Assembly: GCA_027053375.1 (NCBI GenBank)
Contig: JALUJC010000279.1
Location: 1-7,954, forward strand
Source: Caldifarciminota bacterium
GTDB taxonomy: Bacteria; Hydrothermota; Hydrothermia; S141-80
Length of the DNA: 7,954 nucleotides
Direction: 5' to 3'
Part shown: positions 3,420 to 7,954 of the stretch, in pieces
How the letters are laid out: each line of letters starts with the position of its first letter
Position numbering within the stretch: the first letter of the stretch is position 1
Notes under the pieces: model-generated
The model's database searches: none
What the model was told of the DNA's origin: nothing
The model's input: the letters and a program-made list of their open reading frames with translations, nothing else
Program-made: the position numbers and the translations under genes

Positions 3420-5573
3420 ATGATCTGGCTCCTGGGATGGTTGGCCGCCACGCCCATGGGCGTGGCGGCCGGTGTGGTGCAGGACACAGCGGGGCAACCG
3501 CTGCCGGCGGTGCAGGTCTATGTGGATTCCCTCCGCCGGGGGACCACCACGGAACTGGATGGCCGGTTCGTACTTCCCCTTCCGCCGGGGGTGCACCGTC
3601 TGACCGTCTCACTGCTGGGCTACCGGGACACGGTGTTTTCGATCCACCTTCAGCCGGGTGACACCCTAAATTTCCAGCTGGAGCTCCGTCCCACAGCCCT
3701 TCGTACGGATGCGGTGGTTGTCACGGCGCAGAGATACGCGGCTTCTGCGCGACTGGCATCGGTGGAAGTGGACGTGCGCGCCCGCAATACCCTGGACCTG
3801 CGCACAGGCAATTCGCTGGACGCACTGCAGGCACTGAATTTCGTCCAGGTGGATGTCACCACCAGTGCTGTGGCCAATCTGGTCTCCATTCGGGGAGCGT
3901 CGGACCTGCGGGGTGGGGGCATTGGTAACCGTGTGCTGCTTCTGTGGAACGGCCGACCGGCCAATCTTCCAGGTACTGGGGGGGTGGAGTGGGCAGCCTT
4001 CCCGCTGGATGCGGTTGCCCGTGAAGAAGTGGTGCTCGGTCCCCACTCTGCGCTTTATGGAACCCATGCCGTGGGCGGCGTGATCCAGCTCTTCCCCTAC
4101 ACCCCCTGGAACGCGCCCCGCTTCCGTGCGCGGATGGGTCTGGGGGATACCCGACCGGTGGCTGCATGGATGGTGACCTCGCCGGACCTCCGCCCGCCCC
4201 ATCCCTGGGGGATGGGGACCCTTCTGGGCAGTATCCGGCATGCACGATGGGGGGTCACGGCCCTGTGGAATGGAGAATGGGAGGATGGATTTGCGGAGAA
4301 TCGGGATGTCCGTGCACAGCGCTTTTTCTCCGCCCTGGGCTGGAGGAAGGATGAGCGCTCCGATGTGGTGTTCACCCTGACCGGACTTCGTGCAATCAAC
4401 GGAAAGCCTTTTCCCTGGCGGGACGTGGCACACCCCCTGGAGGTGCCGGATGACCAGGAGGGCACCATACAGAAAAAAGATCAATGGAATGTGGACCTGG
4501 TGGCACGGGGTCTCTGGAAAGCCATGCCCCTGCGGGTTCAGCTCTACCAGCTGTTTCATCATCAGGAAGACTGGCCCCGGGGTGCCACCCTCCCCCAGGT
4601 GGTGGTGGACATGATCTCCCGGGGTGTGGAATCCCAGATGGAGGGACAGGTGGGGGTGCGGCACCACTGGATTCTCGGGGGATCTATCCGAAGGGATTCC
4701 GTGGCATCCGCTGTACTTTATGGCCAGCATAACCAGATGTTTTCAGCCTTTTATGGACAGAGTGCCACCTGGCTGACGCCCCGCCAGATGCTCACCCTGG
4801 GTATCCGCTGGGATCGTTCGGTGGTGGACGGACGGGAGAGTTTTTCCCGCTGGACCCCCAGGCTGGGGTGGGTATGGGTGCCGGAAGGAGATGACTGGAC
4901 TTTCCGTCTTTCCCTGGCGCAGGCCTTCCGTGCGCCCACGCTTGCGGAGATGTTTCTGAAGCGGGTGCTGGTGGACCATCTGTATTTCCGGGAGAATCCG
5001 GGATTGCGCCCGGAAGTGGTGACCAGTGCGGAGGTGGGTGTAGAACGGCGATTCAGGCGTGGACGGTTGTCTGTGTCTTTCTTTTCAAGCCGGTACCGGG
5101 ATCTGATTGATTTCTTCCCCGTGGAGGGAACGGCTGGACTCTATCAGGCGCGGAACAGGAACCGGGCACACATCCAGGGGATGGATCTTGTGCTGGACAT
5201 GTCCCTGATCGGGCCGTTGCGTTTTGAGGGTGCCTATGAATGGCTGGATGCGCGAGATGAGGAAACAGGCGAGGTGCTGGCCTATCGCCCACAGCACCAG
5301 TTTCGCGGGAGATGGAAGGTTCAGCACGGACGGTGGGTGGCGGTGCTATCGGTGTACGTGCGATCTGCCATCCAGCGTGCGGTGTTTCAGACCGAACAGC
5401 CGTACCTTCCGGATGCCTTCCAGCGCTGGGATCTGCGAGGGCGGTATGCGCTGACCTCCCACGTCACCCTTCAGGGGGAGATCACCAATCTTCTCAACAC
5501 CCGGTATGAGCTCTTTGCACGGTATGCCATGCCGGGTCGGGTTTACCGTGCGATGCTGGATGTGAGGTACTGA
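3420..5573 (+). CDS. TonB-dependent outer-membrane receptor with carboxypeptidase-regulatory-like N-terminal domain
   Basis: Outer-membrane active transporter driven by TonB-ExbBD; 717 residues, the siderophore/cobalamin size class rather than the ~1000-residue SusC class. A short hydrophobic leader (1-17, ending GVAA) lacks the usual basic residue. Residues 18-91 are a CarboxypepD_reg-like beta-sandwich (GVVQDTAGQPLPAVQVYV.. DGRF.. LLGYRD). AVVVTAQR at 98-105 is a TonB-box-like segment. The plug runs about 120-230, with VSIRGASD, RVLLLWNGRP and GPHSALYGTHAVGGVIQL. The rest is a beta-barrel, including FRAPTLAEMF near 502-511, ENPGLRPEVVTSAEVGVE, and a C-terminal strand ending in Tyr, as outer-membrane proteins do. 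The start abuts the lipoprotein stop with no ribosome binding site, implying coupled re-initiation. A perfect palindrome lies at codons 8-17. Substrate cannot be read from sequence. Confidence 0.95.
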   Translation: MIWLLGWLAATPMGVAAGVVQDTAGQPLPAVQVYVDSLRRGTTTELDGRFVLPLPPGVHRLTVSLLGYRDTVFSIHLQPGDTLNFQLELRPTALRTDAVVVTAQRYAASARLASVEVDVRARNTLDLRTGNSLDALQALNFVQVDVTTSAVANLVSIRGASDLRGGGIGNRVLLLWNGRPANLPGTGGVEWAAFPLDAVAREEVVLGPHSALYGTHAVGGVIQLFPYTPWNAPRFRARMGLGDTRPVAAWMVTSPDLRPPHPWGMGTLLGSIRHARWGVTALWNGEWEDGFAENRDVRAQRFFSALGWRKDERSDVVFTLTGLRAINGKPFPWRDVAHPLEVPDDQEGTIQKKDQWNVDLVARGLWKAMPLRVQLYQLFHHQEDWPRGATLPQVVVDMISRGVESQMEGQVGVRHHWILGGSIRRDSVASAVLYGQHNQMFSAFYGQSATWLTPRQMLTLGIRWDRSVVDGRESFSRWTPRLGWVWVPEGDDWTFRLSLAQAFRAPTLAEMFLKRVLVDHLYFRENPGLRPEVVTSAEVGVERRFRRGRLSVSFFSSRYRDLIDFFPVEGTAGLYQARNRNRAHIQGMDLVLDMSLIGPLRFEGAYEWLDARDEETGEVLAYRPQHQFRGRWKVQHGRWVAVLSVYVRSAIQRAVFQTEQPYLPDAFQRWDLRGRYALTSHVTLQGEITNLLNTRYELFARYAMPGRVYRAMLDVRY
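3443..3470 (+). repeat. Perfect 28-bp palindrome inside the receptor's signal-peptide codons
   Basis: GGCCGCCACGCCCA (3443-3456) is followed immediately by its exact reverse complement (3457-3470). In mRNA this can form a 12-bp, almost all-GC stem with a CAUG loop, and U.G pairs could extend it outward. It starts 23 nt after the receptor's start codon, just beyond the footprint of an initiating ribosome. No T-run follows, so it is not an intrinsic terminator. A role in tuning translation or mRNA stability at the cistron junction is inferred. Confidence 0.7.
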
Positions 5574-5650
5574 TCCACCGCCGCAGCTCCAAATTTCAAA
5601 GGATGAACAGATGATCTGCTGCACGTCGTTGGGGTATGTATTGGTGGATC
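5572..5650 (+). other. Structured 3' untranslated region after the receptor gene
   Basis: The 180-bp space between the receptor stop and the convergent lipoprotein gene holds no gene. GATCCACC (5572-5579) can pair with GGTGGATC (5643-5650). Nested inside are GCAGC/GCTGC (5583-5587 with 5618-5622) and the palindrome CAGAT-G-ATCTG (5608-5618), which competes with the GCAGC pairing at one base. Together they suggest a folded 3' end or a small-RNA-like element upstream of the terminator. The pairing is seen; function is not. Confidence 0.35.
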
Positions 5651-5703
5651 GCCAGGGCTTCCCCCCATGTGAGGTGTGAGGAATCTATGTTTTGCGTGTT
5701 TAA

Positions 5704-5740
5704 GCGAGGCCGGTGGAAGACCCACCGGCCTCGCACTTTT
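5704..5740. terminator. Strong hairpin terminator shared by convergent genes
   Basis: GCGAGGCCGGTGG (5704-5716), a five-base loop, then the exact complement CCACCGGCCTCGC (5722-5734), then ACTTTT on the plus strand. The 13-bp GC-rich stem should end transcription of the lipoprotein/receptor operon. It lies 14 bases beyond the stop of the minus-strand lipoprotein gene. Read that way the tail is only TTAAAC, so it is a good terminator for the plus strand and a weaker one for the minus strand. Confidence 0.85.
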
Positions 5741-5753
5741 GCGGAAACGCGAA

Positions 5754-6641
5754 TCAGAGCGGGCCGCCGTTGTAGGTGGCGGTCCACTGGTTACAGGCGG
5801 TCCAGGTGATCTCCAGCGTATTGGTCCCGTCGGACAGGCGAAGGGTGCCACTCACAGGATCCCCGTTGTTGCAGTTTACACGGACCTGAAGGGGATCCAG
5901 GGTTTCCACGGTGAGGGACCCCACCTGCTCCACCACCCAGCTGGCGTTCAGGGTGAGGGTCCCGTCCACCTGTGCCCCCGTTCCGGGATTCCATGTGGAG
6001 TCCACCGGGGTGAAGGTGAGTGACCCGGTATACTGGACCTGCACGGTGCTGTCCCCCTGCGGCGTCACCGTGTGGACAGATTGGGTGAGGTCCACGTTCT
6101 CGCCGAAGGTATTGCCCTGGTGGGTGGATTCCAGATATCCCCCGAACTGGTGCTCCAGGGTAGTGGTTCCTGCGGCGGAGCGCACCTCAAAATACCGGTA
6201 GAACAGGCCGGTTCCTCCCAGACCGGACAGTTCCGCACGTCCCACCCAGGGATCGTTGTCGTCGGCGTCCACGCCGCGCAGTCTGCCACGAACGATCTCA
6301 TGCACGGTGTCCTGTCCCATGACCCCGGTGGTGTCACAATCCACTTCCACATAGGCGTCCAGTGGCACGTCATCTCCGTCCAGGTCCTGTCCATTCCCGG
6401 ACCAGGTGAACGTGCACAGACCTGCAAGGGGTGACTTCCCTGCACCCCCTGAGCCTCCGAGGAAGTTCCCGGGTGCTCTGGGGATCCCCACCAGATCTCC
6501 TTCCGTAACAAGGCCCACCATAAACTGCGCATTGGTCTGCGTCAGCCCTTCTCCACTGGAAGGACCCGTGGGTTCATTCTTCTGGCAGCCCGACAGGGCG
6601 ACCAGTGCCAGGGCGAGGATGATCCAGGGTGCCTTTTTCAT
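5754..6641 (-). CDS. Lipoprotein of unknown function (295 aa), Asp-rich loops and C-terminal beta domain
   Basis: No named family is recognised. The frame is open further upstream, but the start at 6641 is chosen because AGGAGG (6648-6653) lies six bases before it and because the protein then begins MKKAPWIILALALVALSGC, a textbook lipoprotein signal with lipobox LSGC and Cys19. Gln follows the Cys, so outer-membrane sorting is expected. A Pro/Ser/Gly linker (20-35) leads to a beta-rich, Thr/Gly-rich body. Asp-rich loops QDLDGDD (85-91) and DADDND (125-130) look able to bind calcium. The C-terminal part (about 225-290) contains two Cys (257, 283) that could form a disulfide, as could Cys76 and Cys102. 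It ends WTATYNGGPL just before the shared terminator. It converges on the receptor operon and appears to be transcribed alone. Confidence 0.85.
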   Translation of the reverse strand: MKKAPWIILALALVALSGCQKNEPTGPSSGEGLTQTNAQFMVGLVTEGDLVGIPRAPGNFLGGSGGAGKSPLAGLCTFTWSGNGQDLDGDDVPLDAYVEVDCDTTGVMGQDTVHEIVRGRLRGVDADDNDPWVGRAELSGLGGTGLFYRYFEVRSAAGTTTLEHQFGGYLESTHQGNTFGENVDLTQSVHTVTPQGDSTVQVQYTGSLTFTPVDSTWNPGTGAQVDGTLTLNASWVVEQVGSLTVETLDPLQVRVNCNNGDPVSGTLRLSDGTNTLEITWTACNQWTATYNGGPL

Positions 6642-6668
6642 GGTGCACCTCCTTGGTTCCACAATAAG

Positions 6669-6696
6669 AGTATACGATGGAGGACCGGTTGCCGGT
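6669..6696 (-). promoter_or_regulatory. Possible promoter/dyad region upstream of the 295-aa lipoprotein gene
   Basis: On the minus strand TATACT (6669-6674, 5 of 6 of a -10 box) lies 27 bases before the start codon. The correctly spaced -35 position has no good hexamer. It is instead covered by the dyad ACCGG-CAA-CCGGT (6684-6696), with a six-A tract just upstream (6701-6706). This could be an activator-dependent promoter, but evidence is thin. Confidence 0.3.
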
Positions 6697-6723
6697 GTGA
6701 TTTTTTCCACATGGGGAAGGGGG

Positions 6724-7212
6724 TTATTCCGGCATCACCCGGAAATACCAGATATAGAAAAGCATCCAGGCAATGGCCCAGAGGGCGACCTTTGTGCGGA
6801 AAGGGATTTTTTGTGGAAGCAACCGACCTGCAGCCCCCACGAAAAGTCCAAGAAGGGTAAATCGGGTCAGGCGCGCCCAGAAGCTCATCCACAGAAACAG
6901 GAAAAAGGAGAGGTGGAGCTGACCCGCATACGTGGCGTAAATTTTGTAAGGTTTTCCACTGAACGCCCCGATCCACAGCGCGAGGTACCCCCGCTGAAGG
7001 AGCTGATCCTGGACCTGATGCATCATGGGGATGGAGATGTTGGGGATTCGTTCCACCACGGAAAGGGCCCATGCTGGATGTTGTGAACCCCAGAGGTACA
7101 TGCCTGCGCCGCCGAGCAGAGCCCCCACGGAAGCCCAGACCGCGGCGCGCAGGCCGTCGCGCACACCCCGAAGGGCCATGCCCGTGATCCAGATGTGCGT
7201 TGTTCTACACAT
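6724..7212 (-). CDS. Polytopic membrane protein, YqaA/DedA (VTT)-like, short N-terminus
   Basis: An inner-membrane protein of 162 residues. Hydrophobic segments lie at about 21-42, 99-128 and 142-159. The stretch 74-118 (RGYLALWIGAFSGKPYKIYATYAG...RLTRF) matches my memory of the YqaA-type subgroup of the DedA/VTT superfamily. That subgroup typically reads RYG..GFSPIPYK....AG....F......RGARF: Gly/Pro before YK, a small-residue AG, then Arg-x-x-Arg-Phe. DedA-superfamily proteins are implicated in lipid scrambling and membrane homeostasis; the specific role here is unknown. The family's N-terminal re-entrant loop with FPIP-like residues is missing, and the frame is closed by a TGA about 25 codons upstream, so it is a short form. 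Neither ATG 7212 nor ATG 7179 has a good ribosome binding site; the longer frame is given. Confidence 0.6.
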   Translation of the reverse strand: MCRTTHIWITGMALRGVRDGLRAAVWASVGALLGGAGMYLWGSQHPAWALSVVERIPNISIPMMHQVQDQLLQRGYLALWIGAFSGKPYKIYATYAGQLHLSFFLFLWMSFWARLTRFTLLGLFVGAAGRLLPQKIPFRTKVALWAIAWMLFYIWYFRVMPE

Positions 7213-7368
7213 GATCTCAAGATCTGTGGGGTAAATGCGATGTTTCTTGCGTACGGGCCGGTCTGTGTCTCTCCGGGTATCTTTTCAGGTACGTGTACGG
7301 AAACATATCTGACGTACTCACGGTGGAGAAAGTGCTACTGTTACTGGTGGAAATGCGCAACAGACAGT
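7213..7368. other. Intergenic region without a recognisable gene or strong signal
   Basis: These 156 bp separate the stop of the GH3-like gene from the start of the YqaA-like gene, on the same strand. I see only weak promoter-like hexamers (for example TATGTT on the minus strand near 7303-7308) and small imperfect inverted repeats such as GTAC-AC-GTAC. There is no hairpin with a T-run. Whether the two genes are co-transcribed cannot be decided. Confidence 0.4.
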
Positions 7369-7954
7369 TCAGGAAAAGGGGTCTTCCTGGAGGAGCGCCA
7401 TAGATTTCACGTCGCCCATGCGCTGGCCACGGGAGAGGCACCACGCGAGATAGCGCTGGAGGAGATGGTCCACGGCCACCGCTTCCACCGGAAGAAGCTC
7501 CCGGAGGTCTCGAGCCAGGCGATAATGGGGATTTTCCTGAAGCGCACGTTCCACCTGTTCTGCAAGTTTTTCGGGGCTGCTGTGGAGGCGGGGATCCACA
7601 TACAGGCGGTAATGTGGAGGATCGCGACGGGGGACCAGGAACACGCCGGAGAAGCCCCCGGGGTACCCTGGGAGAACCTTTTCAAAGACCCGGAGCACAA
7701 AGGTCTGATGAAGTTTTTCCCCTGCCAGATCGGTGGTATACGCACGTCCGATGAAGCGGAGGATCGGAAGAGACCGGAAAAACCCCTCCACCCGAACAAG
7801 ATCGCCCAGGTGATACCGAACCAGTCCGCTTCCAGTCGTGAGCATGACCTGATAAATACGCCCTTCCTCCACCTCCCAGGGCCAGAGGACATCTCCCGTC
7901 CCGACGTCGATAAATTCATATACATGGGAAGTGTAGGCTAGTACGTGTCCCACA
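7369..7954 (-). CDS. GH3-family acyl-acid-amido synthetase, C-terminal 194 residues (runs off right edge)
   Basis: GH3 proteins adenylate a carboxylic acid and usually join it to an amino acid. The plant members act on auxin and jasmonate; the bacterial ones mostly have unknown substrates. The visible part carries the landmarks of the second half of the enzyme. These are YEFIDV at fragment residues 12-17, LTTGSGLVRYHLGDLVRVEGF at 38-58 (the conserved 'LTTxxGLYRYRLGD' nucleotide-binding region), and FIGRAYTTDLAGEKL at 67-81, the hinge. The C-terminal lid follows, with NPHYRLARDLREL at 141-153 and GDVKS at 180-184, where relatives have GQxKxPR. The first visible codon is a GTG inside the gene, not a start. 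The normal length is about 500 residues, so roughly 300 are outside the window. Cytoplasmic; substrate unknown. Confidence 0.88.
   Translation of the reverse strand, partial: VGHVLAYTSHVYEFIDVGTGDVLWPWEVEEGRIYQVMLTTGSGLVRYHLGDLVRVEGFFRSLPILRFIGRAYTTDLAGEKLHQTFVLRVFEKVLPGYPGGFSGVFLVPRRDPPHYRLYVDPRLHSSPEKLAEQVERALQENPHYRLARDLRELLPVEAVAVDHLLQRYLAWCLSRGQRMGDVKSMALLQEDPFS

Noticed and set aside
3417..3470. TGA followed by a hairpin, as in a bacterial selenocysteine (SECIS) site
   Set aside because: The hairpin starts 23 nt after the TGA with a CAUG loop, unlike bacterial SECIS geometry. Read-through would place the residue between a complete lipoprotein and a hydrophobic leader, and an ATG follows the stop at once.
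2457..3596. Long minus-strand frame (379 codons) opposite the lipoprotein gene and the start of the receptor gene
   Set aside because: The plus-strand genes have a promoter, ribosome binding site, signal peptides and family motifs. The antisense frame is Arg/Gly/His-rich and featureless.
3666..4730. Long minus-strand frame (354 codons) opposite the receptor gene
   Set aside because: Composition bias of the G+C-rich receptor gene explains it; there are no recognisable motifs and no start signal.
6684..6706. Dyad ACCGG-TTG-CCGGT followed by TTTTTT on the plus strand as an intrinsic terminator
   Set aside because: No plus-strand gene leads into it and the stem is only 5 bp; a promoter-side element for the minus-strand lipoprotein gene is at least as likely.

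Overview
The window is a 7.95 kb, G+C-rich piece of chromosome with no sign of a mobile element, CRISPR array or rRNA. A TonB-dependent outer-membrane receptor and two signal-peptidase-II lipoproteins point to a two-membraned (Gram-negative) bacterium. The receptor has a carboxypeptidase-regulatory-like N-terminal domain, and there is a bacterial GH3-family enzyme. Both are common in the Bacteroidetes/FCB neighbourhood. However, most starts have good AGGAGG-type ribosome binding sites, and one promoter has near-consensus TTGAAT-17-TATAAT boxes, which is not the classical Bacteroidia pattern. My inference is an FCB-like or other uncultured Gram-negative lineage; the phylum is not settled by this sequence.

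Left part (1-2221, all minus strand): a core 'information plus membrane lipid' unit, read right to left as promoter, tRNA-Glu(CTC), tRNA-Gln(CTG), serS (seryl-tRNA synthetase), rpmF (ribosomal protein L32) and plsX (phosphate acyltransferase, cut by the left edge). serS, rpmF and plsX are packed with 3-nt or overlapping junctions, so they are translationally linked. The tRNAs lie 34 nt upstream of serS, with no convincing hairpin terminator between. One growth-rate-responsive promoter may therefore feed translation and phospholipid synthesis together. Just upstream, on the same strand, is an 80-residue single-pass membrane protein I do not recognise (2218-2460).

Middle part (2461-5753): a 206-bp divergent intergenic region holds an A-rich direct repeat, a perfect 19-nt dyad, a sigma70-type promoter and a second dyad over the predicted start site. 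It leads into a two-gene plus-strand operon. The first gene encodes a 250-residue lipoprotein made of two related beta-rich repeats. The second encodes a 717-residue TonB-dependent receptor. The junction is TGA immediately followed by ATG, in the same frame, with no visible ribosome binding site. A perfect 28-bp palindrome lies 23 nt into the receptor gene. This is most simply a surface or periplasmic substrate-binding lipoprotein paired with its outer-membrane transporter; the substrate is unknown. The operon ends in a structured 3' region and a strong hairpin terminator shared with the convergent gene.

Right part (5754-7954, all minus strand): the C-terminal part of a GH3-like acyl-acid-amido synthetase (cut by the right edge), a small polytopic membrane protein resembling the YqaA/DedA (VTT) group, and a 295-residue lipoprotein with Asp-rich loops and a Cys-containing C-terminal beta domain. 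These three have separate, looser spacing and no obvious joint function.

The candidate for something undescribed is the lipoprotein/receptor operon with its unusual coupled junction and two dyads.
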